NCBI RefSeq assembly: GCF_004216535.1
Contig: NZ_SGWX01000001.1
Location: 930,001 to 994,000 of the forward strand
Reading direction: 5' to 3'
Source: Xylanimonas ulmi
GTDB lineage: Bacteria; Actinomycetota; Actinomycetes; Actinomycetales; Cellulomonadaceae
DNA: 64,000 nucleotides
Numbering within the stretch: position 1 is the first letter of the stretch; every line of letters starts with the position of its first letter. A model generated the notes under the pieces. The model had not been told where the DNA came from. It did not search any database and worked only from the letters and a program-made list of their open reading frames with translations. Shown one piece after another: positions 19,553 through 28,721 of this stretch. Position numbers and translations under genes: made by a program.

Positions 19553-21019
19553 ATGACCATCCCCACTACGAGGTCCGTCCCGCAGGTCGCCGTCAACGAC
19601 ATCGGCACCGAGGAAGACCTTCTTGCCGCCATCGACGCCACCATCAAGAACTTCAACGATGGTGACATCGTCGAGGGCACGATCGTCAAGGTCGACCGTG
19701 ACGAGGTCCTCCTCGACATCGGCTACAAGACCGAGGGTGTGATCCCCTCGCGCGAGCTGTCCATCAAGCACGACGTCGACCCGTCCGAGGTCGTGAGCCT
19801 CGGCGACGTCGTCGAGGCCCTGGTCCTCCAGAAGGAGGACAAGGAGGGTCGCCTGATCCTGTCCAAGAAGCGCGCCCAGTACGAGCGCGCCTGGGGCACG
19901 ATCGAGAAGATCAAGGAGGAGGACGGCGTCGTCACCGGCACCGTCATCGAGGTCGTCAAGGGCGGCCTCATCCTCGACATCGGTCTTCGCGGCTTCCTGC
20001 CCGCCTCGCTCGTGGAGATGCGTCGTGTCCGCGACCTCATGCCGTACGTCGGCAAGGAGATCGAGGCGAAGATCATCGAGCTCGACAAGAACCGCAACAA
20101 CGTCGTGCTCTCGCGCCGCGCCTGGCTCGAGCAGACGCAGTCCGAGGTGCGCTCGACCTTCCTGCAGACCCTGCAGAAGGGCCAGGTCCGCCCCGGTGTC
20201 GTCTCGTCGATCGTCAACTTCGGCGCGTTCGTGGACCTCGGCGGCGTCGACGGTCTGGTGCACGTCTCGGAGCTGTCCTGGAAGCACATCGACCACCCGT
20301 CCGAGGTCGTCGAGGTCGGCCAGGAGGTCACGGTCGAGGTGCTCGACGTCGACTTCGACCGCGAGCGTGTCTCCCTGTCGCTCAAGGCGACGCAGGAGGA
20401 CCCGTGGCAGACCTTCGCGCGCACCCACGCCATCGGCCAGGTCGTGCCCGGCAAGGTCACCAAGCTCGTCCCGTTCGGCGCGTTCGTGCGCGTCGAGGAC
20501 GGCATCGAGGGCCTCGTGCACATCTCGGAGCTGGCCGTGCGCCACGTCGAGCTGCCTGAGCAGGTCGTCACGGTGGGCCAGGAGGTGTTCGTCAAGGTCA
20601 TCGACATCGACCTGGAGCGCCGCCGCATCTCGCTGTCGCTCAAGCAGGCCAACGAGGGCGTGGACCCGGAGTCCGAGGACTTCGACCCCGCGCTGTACGG
20701 CATGGCCGCCGAGTACGACGAGAACGGGGAGTACAAGTACCCCGAGGGCTTCGACCCGGAGACCAACGAGTGGCTCGAGGGCTTCGAGGCGCAGCGCGAG
20801 GCCTGGGAGGCCGAGTACGCCAAGGCCCACGAGCGCTGGACGGCTCACCGCGAGCAGGTGCGCGCGGCCTACGCGGCCGACGCGGACGCCGCGGCCGACA
20901 CCGCGACGGGCGGCGGCTCGTCGTCCTACTCCTCGGCCGCTCCGGCCGTGGAGGCGACCGGCACGCTCGCCTCGGACGAGGCGCTCGCCGCGCTGCGCGA
21001 GAAGCTCACCGGCAACTGA
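19553..21019 (+). CDS. rpsA: 30S ribosomal protein S1
   Basis: S1 helps the 30S subunit bind mRNA. The 488-residue protein carries four S1/OB domains (about residues 35-105, 122-190, 207-277 and 292-363), recognisable by repeated G-x-V and F-G-A-F-V motifs such as NFGAFVDLGGVDGLVHVSE and PFGAFVRVEDGIEGLVHISE, followed by an acidic, Ala/Ser-rich tail. Four domains is the actinobacterial and Gram-positive form; E. coli has six. It has its own promoter, a ribosome site (CGGAG) and a strong terminator, consistent with high single-gene expression. Confidence 0.97.
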   Translation: MTIPTTRSVPQVAVNDIGTEEDLLAAIDATIKNFNDGDIVEGTIVKVDRDEVLLDIGYKTEGVIPSRELSIKHDVDPSEVVSLGDVVEALVLQKEDKEGRLILSKKRAQYERAWGTIEKIKEEDGVVTGTVIEVVKGGLILDIGLRGFLPASLVEMRRVRDLMPYVGKEIEAKIIELDKNRNNVVLSRRAWLEQTQSEVRSTFLQTLQKGQVRPGVVSSIVNFGAFVDLGGVDGLVHVSELSWKHIDHPSEVVEVGQEVTVEVLDVDFDRERVSLSLKATQEDPWQTFARTHAIGQVVPGKVTKLVPFGAFVRVEDGIEGLVHISELAVRHVELPEQVVTVGQEVFVKVIDIDLERRRISLSLKQANEGVDPESEDFDPALYGMAAEYDENGEYKYPEGFDPETNEWLEGFEAQREAWEAEYAKAHERWTAHREQVRAAYAADADAAADTATGGGSSSYSSAAPAVEATGTLASDEALAALREKLTGN

Positions 21020-21046
21020 CCGCCTGAGCCGATCGCCTGATCGCAC

Positions 21047-21085
21047 GCGAAGGCCCGCCACCCCTCGGGGGTGGCGGGCCTTCGC
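21047..21085 (+). terminator. rpsA terminator
   Basis: A perfect 18-bp stem (21047-21064 with 21068-21085) has a three-base TCG loop and is followed by CGTTGTCT. It starts 28 nt after the rpsA stop. Confidence 0.85.
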
Positions 21086-21092
21086 CGTTGTC

Positions 21093-21104
21093 TAGGGTGG
21101 CCCC
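21093..21104 (+). promoter_or_regulatory. Leaderless-type -10 of the NUDIX gene
   Basis: TAGGGT at 21093-21098, 6 nt, then ATG at 21105. It lies only 8 bp beyond the rpsA terminator stem. Confidence 0.6.
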
Positions 21105-21656
21105 ATGGCCTGGCGCACTCGCTCGTCCCGCACCGCATACTCGAACCAGTGGATCCGCGTCAGGGAGGACGAGGTGGTCATGCCCGACGGGCGCGACGGC
21201 CTCTACGGCGTCGTGGAGATGCGACATCCGGCGGTCTTCGTCGTCGCGCTCGATGACGCGGACCGGGTCCTGCTGGTCGACGTCGACCGCTACACGGTCG
21301 GCCGCTCGCTCGAGGTCGTCGCGGGCGGCAGCGACGGCGAGCCGGCGCTGGTCGCGGCGCAGCGTGAGCTGCGCGAGGAGGCCGGTCTGGAGGCGGACGA
21401 GTGGGTGCGCGTGGGCGCCATGAACGCGCTCAACGGCGTGTGCGTGGCTCCCGAGGTTGTGTTCGTCGCGAGAGGGCTGCGCACGGCACGTGACGCGGCG
21501 CTGGCCATGTCCCAGGCCGAGGAGGGCATCGAGCAGGTGCGCTGGGTCCCGTTCGGCACGGCGCTCGCCATGATGGCCAGCGGCGAGATCACCGACGGCG
21601 AGACCATGGCCGCCCTCGCGCTGGCCCTCGCCGGCGGACACGTCGGCGTGAGCTGA
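21105..21656 (+). CDS. NUDIX hydrolase (ADP-ribose pyrophosphatase-like)
   Basis: NUDIX enzymes hydrolyse nucleoside diphosphates linked to another group. The 183-residue protein begins with the N-terminal region seen in ADP-ribose pyrophosphatases (SNQWIRVREDEVVMPDG) and carries the NUDIX box Glu79-x7-Arg87-E-L-R-E-E-A-G-L (residues 79-95). The expected Gly six residues before Glu79 is Ala73, and the loop after VVAG is shorter than usual. The metal-binding glutamates are intact, so activity is expected; the substrate is not certain. Confidence 0.82.
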   Translation: MAWRTRSSRTAYSNQWIRVREDEVVMPDGRDGLYGVVEMRHPAVFVVALDDADRVLLVDVDRYTVGRSLEVVAGGSDGEPALVAAQRELREEAGLEADEWVRVGAMNALNGVCVAPEVVFVARGLRTARDAALAMSQAEEGIEQVRWVPFGTALAMMASGEITDGETMAALALALAGGHVGVS

Positions 21657-21667
21657 GGCAGCGCGCC

Positions 21668-22558
21668 ATGGACATCGCCGTCTCCGGCGCCAGCGGTCTG
21701 ATCGGACGCGCGCTGACCTGGTCGCTCACGGCCGACGGCCACCGTGTCGTGCCGTTGGTGCGCCCGGGCCGCCCGGGCGCGGGCGTCGCCTGGGACCCGG
21801 AGCGGGGTGTGATCGACGGCTCGGGACTGGAGGGCCTCGACGCCGTCGTGCACCTCGCGGGCCAAGGGGTGGCCTCTGGACCCTGGAGCGCGGCGCGACG
21901 GGAGCGGATTTTGGGCAGCCGCCGCGACGGCGCCGCACTGCTCGCCGGCGCGATGGCGCGCCTGGCGCGGCCGCCGCGGGTGCTCGTGTCCGGGTCGGCT
22001 GTCGGGTACTACGGCAGCCGCGGCGACCAGGTGCTCACCGAGGACGCCGAGCCCGGCGGTGACTTCCTCGCCCGCGTGTGTGTCGCATGGGAGGCGGCGA
22101 CGCGCGCCGCGCGCGAGGCCGGTGTGCGCGTGGTCCACGTGCGCACGGGCATGGTCCTGGCCACCTCGGGAGGCGCACTCGGTCCGCAGCGCGTGGCGTT
22201 CCGGCTCGGGCTCGGCGCGAAGGCCGGCGACGGGCGGCAGTGGATGTCGTGGATCCACCTCGACGACGAGGTCGCGGCGATCCGCCACGCCATCGAGACG
22301 CCGTCACTGGCCGGCGCCGCCAATCTCGTGTCGCCGCACCCGGTGACCAACGCCCAGTTCGCCCGGTCCTTCGCCCGCTCGCTCGGTCGGCGGGCGCCCC
22401 TGACGATCCCGCGCCTGGCGACGGCGCTCCCGTTCGGCGTCGGGCCGCTGGTCGAGTCGCTGCTGTTCGTGAGCCAGCGGGCCGTGCCGGCGGCGCTGGA
22501 GCGCGCCGGCTTCCGCTTCCGCCACCCCGACCTGGACGAGGCGCTCGCGTCCCTGTGA
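21668..22558 (+). CDS. TIGR01777-family epimerase (YfcH-like SDR)
   Basis: This is an extended short-chain dehydrogenase/reductase of 296 residues. The Rossmann motif is VSGASGLIGRAL (residues 5-16). The TIGR01777 pattern continues with DAVVHLAGQGVASGPWSAA, a serine/tyrosine region SGSAVGYYGSRGD, and MSWIHLDDEVAAI. The C-terminal DUF1731-type end GFRFRHPDLDEAL is complete. The physiological substrate of this family is unknown. It lies 11 nt after the NUDIX gene and is probably cotranscribed from that gene's promoter. Confidence 0.88.
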   Translation: MDIAVSGASGLIGRALTWSLTADGHRVVPLVRPGRPGAGVAWDPERGVIDGSGLEGLDAVVHLAGQGVASGPWSAARRERILGSRRDGAALLAGAMARLARPPRVLVSGSAVGYYGSRGDQVLTEDAEPGGDFLARVCVAWEAATRAAREAGVRVVHVRTGMVLATSGGALGPQRVAFRLGLGAKAGDGRQWMSWIHLDDEVAAIRHAIETPSLAGAANLVSPHPVTNAQFARSFARSLGRRAPLTIPRLATALPFGVGPLVESLLFVSQRAVPAALERAGFRFRHPDLDEALASL

Positions 22559-22576
22559 CCGTGTGCTTTCGGTGCG

Positions 22577-22621
22577 ACGGCGCGCGCATGGCGCGCTCAC
22601 GGCGCTGGGACCGCGCGCCGT
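22577..22621. terminator. Hairpin between convergent epimerase and ABC exporter genes
   Basis: ACGGCGCGCG (22577-22586) pairs with CGCGCGCCGT (22612-22621). The 25-nt loop can itself fold. There is no T-run, but the placement between two convergent stops fits a bidirectional terminator. Confidence 0.5.
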
Positions 22622-22628
22622 TCGCGTG

Positions 22629-24533
22629 TCAGGCCGCGGGCTCGTGGGCGAACTGCGTCGCGTGCAGGTCCGCGTAGAGCCCTCCGGCCGCGAGCAGGTC
22701 GGTGTGCGTGCCCGACTCGACGACGCGGCCGCCGTCGAGCACGACGATGAGGTCGGCCGCCCGGACGGTCGACAGGCGGTGTGCGATGACCAGGCTGGTG
22801 CGGCCCACCAGCGCCCGGTCGAGGGCCGCCTGGACGGCCGCCTCGCTCTCCGAGTCGAGGTGCGCGGTGGCCTCGTCGAGCACGACGACGTCGGGCGCCT
22901 TGAGCAGCAGCCGTGCGATCGCCAGACGCTGGCGCTCGCCGCCCGACAGCCGGTAGCCGCGGTCGCCGACGACGGTGTCCAGGCCCTCGGGCAGGCTCGC
23001 CACCAGGTCCCACACGTGTGCGCCGCGCAGCGCGGCCTCAAGGTCGGCGTCGCTCGCCTCGGGGCGAGCGAACCGCAGGTTCTCCGCGATCGTGTCGTGG
23101 AAGAGGTGCGCCTCCTGCGACACGACGCCGACCGTGCCGCGCAGCGAGTCGAGCGTGACGTCGCGCAGGTCGAGTCCCGCGATCCGCACGGCGCCCGCGG
23201 TCGGGTCGTACATGCGTGAGACGAGCTGCGAGATCGTGGTCTTGCCCGCGCCCGACGGGCCGACGAGGGCGACCATGGCGCCCGGTGGCACGGCGAACGA
23301 CACCTCCTTGAGCGTGTCGTCGGTGGGGTCGCCGCGCAGCGTCGCGACGGACTCGAGCGAGGCGAGCGAGACCTCGTCGGCGCGCGGGTAGCGGAACCAG
23401 ACGCCGTCGAGCTCGACGCCGGCGCCGCGCGCGGTGACGGCCGCGCGCAGATCGGCGGCGCCCGGCCGCTCGGCGATGGCCGGGGTCAGGTCGAGCACCT
23501 CAAGCACGCGCTCGAAGCTGACCAGCGCGGTCATGACGTCGACCTGCACATTGCTCATCGCGGTCAGCGGACCGTACAGGCGTCCGAGGAATGCGGTCAT
23601 GGCGACGACGACGCCGACGGTGAGCTCGCCGGAGATGGCCTGAAGGCCGCCGAGCCCGTAGACGACCGCGACGGCGAGCGACGCGAGCGTCGTCAGACCG
23701 ACACGGAACCACGTGCCCAGCAGGGCGCGGCGCACCCCGAGGTCGCGCAGCTTGCGGGCCGTGGCCTCGTAGCGCGCCGACTCGCGGGCGGGGTCGCCGA
23801 ACACCTTGGCCAGGTGCGCCCCGGCGACGTTGAAGCGCTCGTTCATGAGCTGGCCGGCGTCGGCGTTGAGCTCGTAGCCCTCCCGGGTCAGTGTCGCCAG
23901 GCGCTTGCCGAACCACCGCGCGGGCGCCACGAACGCGGGCAGCAGCACCAGGGCGAGCAGTGTGAGCCGCCACGACATGGCGAACATCGCGGCGAGCGTG
24001 AACACGATGGTCAGCCCGTTGGAGACGACGGTCTGCAACGTCGAGGTGAAGGCCTGCTGGGCGCCGAGCACGTCGCCGTTGAGCCGCTGCACGAGGGCTC
24101 CGGTGCGCGTGCGCGAGAAGAAGGCGAGCGGCATGCGCTGCACGTGGTCGAAGACCGCGGTGCGCAGGTCGAGGATCAGCCCCTCGCCGACGAACGAGGA
24201 CACCCATCGCTCGGCGACCGACAGTCCGGCCGAGACGAGCGCGAGGACCGCCGCGGCCGTGGCGAGCACGACGACCAGGCGGCGGTCACCCGCGCCGATG
24301 CCGTCGTCGATGAGGTGGCGGAAGAGCAGGGGCGTCGCGGCGCCGGCGGCGGCGTCGATCGCGAGCAGGAGCAGAAAGAGCGTGAGGCGGCCCCGGTACG
24401 GCCTCGCGAAGGCGAGCACGCGGCGCAGCGTCGGGCGCGCCAACTGGTGCTCGGTCACCGAGGAGTCTTGGAGGAAGGTGCGCATGCCGCGGCCACCGCC
24501 GCGGCCGTTCATCGGGGAGTGGGGCATCGTCAT
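22629..24533 (-). CDS. ABC exporter, fused membrane and ATPase domains
   Basis: This is a 634-residue ABCB-type half transporter. Six transmembrane helices span about residues 45-320 and the nucleotide-binding domain about 390-625. The NBD has Walker A LVGPSGAGKTT, signature LSGGERQRLAIARLL, Walker B VVVLDEATAHLD and H-loop IAHRLSTVR, all intact. The first 30 residues are polar and glycine-rich. AGGAGG stands 4 nt before the first ATG (24533) and 10 nt before a second (24527); either could be used. It is divergent from a marR gene, which suggests MarR control and a role in export of drugs or toxic compounds. The substrate cannot be read from the sequence. Confidence 0.88.
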   Translation of the reverse strand: MTMPHSPMNGRGGGRGMRTFLQDSSVTEHQLARPTLRRVLAFARPYRGRLTLFLLLLAIDAAAGAATPLLFRHLIDDGIGAGDRRLVVVLATAAAVLALVSAGLSVAERWVSSFVGEGLILDLRTAVFDHVQRMPLAFFSRTRTGALVQRLNGDVLGAQQAFTSTLQTVVSNGLTIVFTLAAMFAMSWRLTLLALVLLPAFVAPARWFGKRLATLTREGYELNADAGQLMNERFNVAGAHLAKVFGDPARESARYEATARKLRDLGVRRALLGTWFRVGLTTLASLAVAVVYGLGGLQAISGELTVGVVVAMTAFLGRLYGPLTAMSNVQVDVMTALVSFERVLEVLDLTPAIAERPGAADLRAAVTARGAGVELDGVWFRYPRADEVSLASLESVATLRGDPTDDTLKEVSFAVPPGAMVALVGPSGAGKTTISQLVSRMYDPTAGAVRIAGLDLRDVTLDSLRGTVGVVSQEAHLFHDTIAENLRFARPEASDADLEAALRGAHVWDLVASLPEGLDTVVGDRGYRLSGGERQRLAIARLLLKAPDVVVLDEATAHLDSESEAAVQAALDRALVGRTSLVIAHRLSTVRAADLIVVLDGGRVVESGTHTDLLAAGGLYADLHATQFAHEPAA

Positions 24534-24614
24534 GGGGCCTCCTGGGCGGGACGTCGATATGCTGAGGATAACTCATCATGTGGGAACCTCAGGAGTGCCG
24601 GTAGTATTCCCCGT
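24534..24614. promoter_or_regulatory. Divergent promoter and possible MarR operator
   Basis: Toward MarR, TAGTAT at 24602-24607 is followed by 7 nt and the ATG at 24615 (leaderless type). Between the two genes CTGAGG (24562-24567) and CCTCAG (24587-24592) form an inverted repeat with a 19-nt spacer, a possible operator. The stretch from 24556 to 24580 is noticeably AT-richer than its surroundings. Confidence 0.4.
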
Positions 24615-25055
24615 ATGGAGCACCATGACGACGTCGCCTGGGCCTTCGTGGACGCCCTGCACGCCGCCAGCCGTGGTCTGCGGCGCGACGCGGCGGGGTC
24701 GGGCGCCGCGGGGGTGACCCCGGGCCAACTGCGGCTGCTGCGCGTGCTGGCGCACGCGCGCAGCCCGCTGCGCGCCGTCGACCTGGCCGAAGCCCTCGAC
24801 GTCGCGCCGCGCTCGGTGACGACCAAGATCGATCAGGCGGAGGCCGACGGGTTCGTGCGCCGCCTGGCCGATCCCCGCGACCGGCGCGCGCGCCTGGTCG
24901 AGCTCACCGACGCCGGCCGCGAGGCCCTGGCGCGCGTGTCGCTCGAACGGCGCCGGGGGGCCGCCGCGCGGCTGAGCCGGCTCTCCCCACCAGCGCGCGA
25001 GGAGCTCGTGCGGCTGCTGCGCGTCGTCGCGGCAGACGACGGGCCGCAGCCGTAG
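24615..25055 (+). CDS. MarR-family transcriptional regulator
   Basis: This 146-residue winged-helix repressor has the MarR core: TPGQLRLLRVLAH, the recognition helix region VDLAEALDVAPRSVTTKID, and the wing DGFVRRLADPRDRRARLVEL, which contains the family D-x-R-D-x-R motif. It then has a C-terminal dimerisation helix. It lies divergent to the ABC exporter and probably controls it and itself through the 81-bp shared region. The ligand is unknown. coaE follows closely but has its own -10 element. Confidence 0.88.
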   Translation: MEHHDDVAWAFVDALHAASRGLRRDAAGSGAAGVTPGQLRLLRVLAHARSPLRAVDLAEALDVAPRSVTTKIDQAEADGFVRRLADPRDRRARLVELTDAGREALARVSLERRRGAAARLSRLSPPAREELVRLLRVVAADDGPQP

Positions 25056-25057
25056 GG

Positions 25058-25070
25058 CAGGATGGTCGCC
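25058..25070 (+). promoter_or_regulatory. Leaderless-type -10 of coaE
   Basis: CAGGAT at 25058-25063 is followed by 7 nt and the ATG at 25071. This favours 25071 over the in-frame ATG at 25062, which lies inside the hexamer. Confidence 0.5.
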
Positions 25071-25697
25071 ATGCTCCGCATCGGACTGACCGGCGGCATC
25101 GCGGCGGGCAAGACCGTCGTCTCGCGGCGCCTCGCCGCGCTCGGCGCCGTCGTCATCGACCACGACCAGCTCGCGCGCGACGCCGTCGCGCCCGGCTCGG
25201 TGGGCCTGGAGCGGATCGCCGAGGCCTTCGGCCCCGGGGTCATCGCGTCCGACGGGTCACTCGACCGGCCCGCGCTCGGCGTGCGCGTCTTCGCTGACGA
25301 CGACGCGCGCCGGGCGCTCGAGCGGATCGTGCACCCCGAGGTGCGGCGCCTGGCCGCCGAGCGCGAGGCCGCCGCGGCCGCCCGCGACGCGCGCGCCGTC
25401 GTCGTGCACGACATCCCGCTGCTGGTCGAGACGGGCCAGGCCGACCACTTCGGGCTGCTCGTCGTCGTCGACGCGCCCGTCGAGGTGCGCATCACGCGCC
25501 TGGTCTCGCAGCGCGGCCTCGACGAGCCCGCAGCCCGGGCGCGCGTCGCCGCGCAGGCGCCCGACGACGAACGGCTGTCCGTGGCTGACGTCGTGCTCGA
25601 CGGGTCTGGCTCGCGCGAGGCGCTCGAGGCTCAGGTCGACGTGCTGTGGGAGCGCGTCGCCGCCGAGGCCGACGCCGAGGCGAGCCCCGCGAGCTGA
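25071..25697 (+). CDS. coaE: Dephospho-CoA kinase
   Basis: CoaE phosphorylates dephospho-CoA, the last step of CoA synthesis. The 208-residue protein starts MLRIGLTGGIAAGKT, with the P-loop at residues 8-15, then IDHDQLARDAV, the CoA-domain FGPGVIASDGSLDRPALG, IVHPEVR and VHDIPLLVETG. All are family landmarks, and the length is normal. The 3' end overlaps the convergent sortase gene by 67 bp. Confidence 0.95.
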   Translation: MLRIGLTGGIAAGKTVVSRRLAALGAVVIDHDQLARDAVAPGSVGLERIAEAFGPGVIASDGSLDRPALGVRVFADDDARRALERIVHPEVRRLAAEREAAAAARDARAVVVHDIPLLVETGQADHFGLLVVVDAPVEVRITRLVSQRGLDEPAARARVAAQAPDDERLSVADVVLDGSGSREALEAQVDVLWERVAAEADAEASPAS

Positions 25698-26404
25698 GGC
25701 GGCACGCCGGCGTCGTGGGGGAGCCAGCCGACCTGCTCGGCGTGCACGATCATGCGGTGGTCGTTGCCCCACTCACCGTCGGTCACCGAGTGGCATGACA
25801 CGAGCGTGAGGTACCGGCCGCCGTCGCGCAGCCCGGCGGGCGCGGGCGCCAGCACCTCGGCGCCGCGCGCGGGATCGACCAGGTAGCCCGGGACGCGCAC
25901 CTCGTAGACGAACCACGCCTGGGGCGTCTCGACCACGATGGCGTCGCCCGCGACCAGGTCGTCGATGTGCAGGAAGTTGTCGCCGTAGGTGCGCCGGTGC
26001 CCGGCGAGCGCCGTGTTGCCGACCTCGCCCGGCGCCGGGCTCTGCGGGAACCAGCCCGCCGCGCCGCGCGCGAGCACGGCGTTGGTGACGCCGACCACGA
26101 TGGGCGTGCGCCCGTCGTGCGTGTCGCGCCGCACGCCCTGCTCGCCGGCCCACGACGGGACCCACAGCACGCCCATGGTCCCGGCGGCCGGCCCCGGCGG
26201 CGCGTTGTCCAGGTCGTCACGCAGTTCGCCGACCTGGTCGGGGAGCGGATGGTCGCTCGTGTACGCGTCGAGCGCGGTCGCCTCCGCGTGATTGGCGCGC
26301 CACGACGTGCCCAGGTTCTCCCACGCCCACCAACCCGCCAGCACCACTGCGGCCAGCAAGGTCAAGGCAGACAGGATCCGGACCGGGTCGAGTCGTCGCA
26401 ACAC
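25631..26404 (-). CDS. Class E sortase
   Basis: Sortases cleave a C-terminal sorting signal and attach proteins to the cell wall. The protein has 257 residues: a membrane anchor (about residues 9-27), a linker, and a class E core with catalytic His136 ([10 protein letters not shown]), Cys204 (LTLVSCHSV) and Arg217 (NDHRMIV). GTG 26404 was chosen because AGGAGAGGA lies 6 nt upstream; an in-frame ATG at 26440 has no ribosome site and would add 12 charged residues. No substrate with an LAXTG-type signal is encoded nearby. The Ala/Ser-rich tail is read from the strand opposite the end of coaE. Confidence 0.85.
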   Translation of the reverse strand: MLRRLDPVRILSALTLLAAVVLAGWWAWENLGTSWRANHAEATALDAYTSDHPLPDQVGELRDDLDNAPPGPAAGTMGVLWVPSWAGEQGVRRDTHDGRTPIVVGVTNAVLARGAAGWFPQSPAPGEVGNTALAGHRRTYGDNFLHIDDLVAGDAIVVETPQAWFVYEVRVPGYLVDPARGAEVLAPAPAGLRDGGRYLTLVSCHSVTDGEWGNDHRMIVHAEQVGWLPHDAGVPPQLAGLASASASAATRSHSTST

Positions 26405-26498
26405 CGGTCGTCCTCTCCTGTGGTCGTCGTCGCCCAGCATGCTCGCCCGAGGCTAGCAGCACTCACCCGCTTCGGCCGGGCCGGAGCCCGGGCCGTGG

Positions 26499-26518
26499 GT
26501 CGGACACCGATGTCGGAC
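26499..26518. promoter_or_regulatory. Near-palindrome in the uvrB promoter
   Basis: GTCGGACACCGATGTCGGAC matches its own reverse complement at 16 of 20 positions and also contains a direct repeat GTCGGAC-N6-GTCGGAC. It covers the expected -35 position of the uvrB promoter and lies between the divergent sortase and uvrB genes. Its spacing does not fit the LexA consensus. Confidence 0.35.
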
Positions 26519-26526
26519 CCGCGGCT

Positions 26527-26538
26527 TACGGTGGTGAC
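26527..26538 (+). promoter_or_regulatory. Leaderless-type -10 of uvrB
   Basis: TACGGT at 26527-26532, 6 nt, then ATG at 26539. There is no ribosome site. Confidence 0.55.
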
Positions 26539-28653
26539 ATGCGACCCGTGACCGATCTGCAGCGCGCGGTGGCCCCGTTCGAGGTCATCTCGGAGTACAC
26601 CCCGTCGGGTGACCAGCCGACGGCGATCGACGACCTGACCCGGCGGATCCAGGCGGGCGAGAAGGACGTCGTGCTGCTGGGCGCCACGGGCACCGGCAAG
26701 AGCGCGACGACGGCGTGGCTCATCGAGAGGCTGCAGCGCCCGACGCTGGTCATGGCGCCCAACAAGACGCTCGCCGCGCAGCTCGCGACGGAGTTCCGCG
26801 AACTGCTGCCCCACAACGCGGTCGAGTACTTCGTCTCCTACTACGACTACTACCAGCCTGAGGCGTACATCGCGCAGACGGACACCTACATCGAGAAGGA
26901 CAGCTCGATCAACGACGAGGTCGAGAGGCTGCGGCACTCGGCGACGTCGAACCTGCTCACCAGGCGCGACGTCGTCGTCGTCGCCTCGGTCAGCTGCATC
27001 TACGGCCTGGGCACCCCGCAGGAGTACGTCGACCGCATGGTCCGGCTCGACGTCGGCGACGTGGTGGACCGCGACCAGATGCTGCGGCGGTTCGTGCAGA
27101 TGCAGTACACCCGCAACGACCTCGCGTTCACCCGCGGCACGTTCCGCGTGCGCGGCGATACGGTCGAGATCATCCCGGTCTACGAGGAGCTCGCGGTGCG
27201 CATCGAGTTCTTCGGCGACGAGATCGAGGCGATCGCGACGCTGCACCCGCTCACCGGCGAGGTGGTGCGTCAGGAGCAGAGCGTCTACCTGTTCCCCGCG
27301 ACGCACTATGTCGCGGGCCCCGAGCGCATGGAGCGCGCCATCCAGGGCATCGAGACCGAGCTCGGGGAGCGCCTGGCCACGCTGGAGCGGCAGAACAAGC
27401 TGCTCGAGGCGCAGCGCCTGCGCATGCGCACCACCTACGACATCGAGATGATGCGGCAGATCGGCTCGTGCAACGGCATCGAGAACTACTCGATGCACAT
27501 CGACGGGCGCGCGCCAGGCACGCCGCCCAACACCTTGCTCGACTACTTCCCCGAGGACTTCCTGCTCGTCATCGACGAGTCGCACCAGACCGTGCCGCAG
27601 ATCGGCGCGATGTTCGAGGGCGACATGTCGCGCAAGCGCTCGCTCGTGGAGCACGGGTTCCGCCTGCCGTCCGCGATGGACAACCGGCCGCTGCGCTGGG
27701 AGGAGTTCGTTGAGCGCATCGGACAGACGGTCTACCTGTCGGCGACCCCCGGCCCGTACGAGCTGTCCCTGTCCGACGGCGTCGTCGAACAGGTCATCCG
27801 GCCCACGGGCCTGGTGGACCCGGAGGTCGTGGTCAAGCCCACGACCGGACAGATCGACGACCTGCTCGAGGAGATCCGCGCCCGGACCGAACGCGACGAG
27901 CGCGTCCTGGTCACCACGCTGACCAAGAAGATGGCCGAGGACCTCACGGACTACTTCCTGGAGAAGGGCGTGCGTGTGCAGTACCTGCACTCCGAGGTCG
28001 ACACGCTGCGCCGCGTCGAGCTGCTGCGTGAGCTGCGCCTGGGCCAGTTCGACGTGCTGGTGGGCATCAACCTGCTTCGCGAGGGCCTCGACCTGCCCGA
28101 GGTCTCGCTCGTGGCGATCCTCGACGCCGACAAGGAGGGCTTCCTGCGCTCGGCCACGTCGCTCATCCAGACCATCGGCCGCGCGGCGCGCAACGTCACG
28201 GGGCAGGTGCACATGTACGCCGACAAGGTGACACCCGCGATGGCCCAGGCCATCGAGGAGACCAACAGGCGCCGCGAGAAGCAGGTCGCCTACAACCGCG
28301 ACAACGGCGTCGACCCCCAGCCGTTGCGCAAGAAGATCGCCGACGTCACCGACATGCTCGCGCGCGAGGACATCGACACCCAACAGCTTCTCGCGGGCGG
28401 TTACCGCAAGGCGGTCGACCCCGGCGCGCGCCGGGCCAAGGCGCCGGTGCCAGGCAGCCCCAAGGAGGGCGCCACCACGGGCAACCGCCTCGCGGGGGCC
28501 GCCGCGGGAGAGCTCGCCGAGCTCATCCAGGAGCTGTCCGACCAGATGCACGCCGCGGCCGCAGAGCTGCAGTTCGAGGTCGCCGCGCGCCTGCGCGACG
28601 AGATCGCGGGGCTCAAGAAGGAGTTGCGACAAATGCAGGCAGCCACCGCATAA
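26539..28653 (+). CDS. uvrB: Excinuclease ABC subunit B
   Basis: UvrB verifies DNA damage in nucleotide excision repair and hands the complex to UvrC. The 704-residue protein has Walker A GATGTGKS (48-55), the beta-hairpin region [24 protein letters not shown]-like motif VIDESHQT, helicase motif [11 protein letters not shown], and a C-terminal UVR domain (about 665-695: [21 protein letters not shown]) that contacts UvrC. The length is slightly above the common 670-690 because of a linker near residues 625-650. uvrA and uvrC lie 6.5 and 10 kb downstream. Confidence 0.97.
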   Translation: MRPVTDLQRAVAPFEVISEYTPSGDQPTAIDDLTRRIQAGEKDVVLLGATGTGKSATTAWLIERLQRPTLVMAPNKTLAAQLATEFRELLPHNAVEYFVSYYDYYQPEAYIAQTDTYIEKDSSINDEVERLRHSATSNLLTRRDVVVVASVSCIYGLGTPQEYVDRMVRLDVGDVVDRDQMLRRFVQMQYTRNDLAFTRGTFRVRGDTVEIIPVYEELAVRIEFFGDEIEAIATLHPLTGEVVRQEQSVYLFPATHYVAGPERMERAIQGIETELGERLATLERQNKLLEAQRLRMRTTYDIEMMRQIGSCNGIENYSMHIDGRAPGTPPNTLLDYFPEDFLLVIDESHQTVPQIGAMFEGDMSRKRSLVEHGFRLPSAMDNRPLRWEEFVERIGQTVYLSATPGPYELSLSDGVVEQVIRPTGLVDPEVVVKPTTGQIDDLLEEIRARTERDERVLVTTLTKKMAEDLTDYFLEKGVRVQYLHSEVDTLRRVELLRELRLGQFDVLVGINLLREGLDLPEVSLVAILDADKEGFLRSATSLIQTIGRAARNVTGQVHMYADKVTPAMAQAIEETNRRREKQVAYNRDNGVDPQPLRKKIADVTDMLAREDIDTQQLLAGGYRKAVDPGARRAKAPVPGSPKEGATTGNRLAGAAAGELAELIQELSDQMHAAAAELQFEVAARLRDEIAGLKKELRQMQAATA

Positions 28654-28707
28654 TCGCAGGTCACAGCCCCCGTGTGGACGTCGGCGCAGGCCGATCGGCG
28701 GTTACCG

Positions 28708-28713
28708 TAGAGT
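28708..28713 (+). promoter_or_regulatory. Candidate -10 upstream of the TerC riboswitch
   Basis: TAGAGT at 28708-28713 would place the transcript start near 28720, just before the conserved GGGGAGTA of the riboswitch. No clear -35 is visible. Confidence 0.45.
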
Positions 28714-28721
28714 ACGTCCCG

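Noticed and set aside
25631-26404. A sortase-pilin gene cluster.
   Set aside because: No neighbouring gene encodes a secreted protein with a C-terminal LPXTG or LAXTG-type signal, so the sortase stands alone.
26499-26518. LexA/SOS box before uvrB.
   Set aside because: The half-sites TCGGAC and GTCGGA are six bases apart, while LexA sites in this phylum have a four-base spacer, and the halves each carry mismatches. Kept only as an unassigned near-palindrome.
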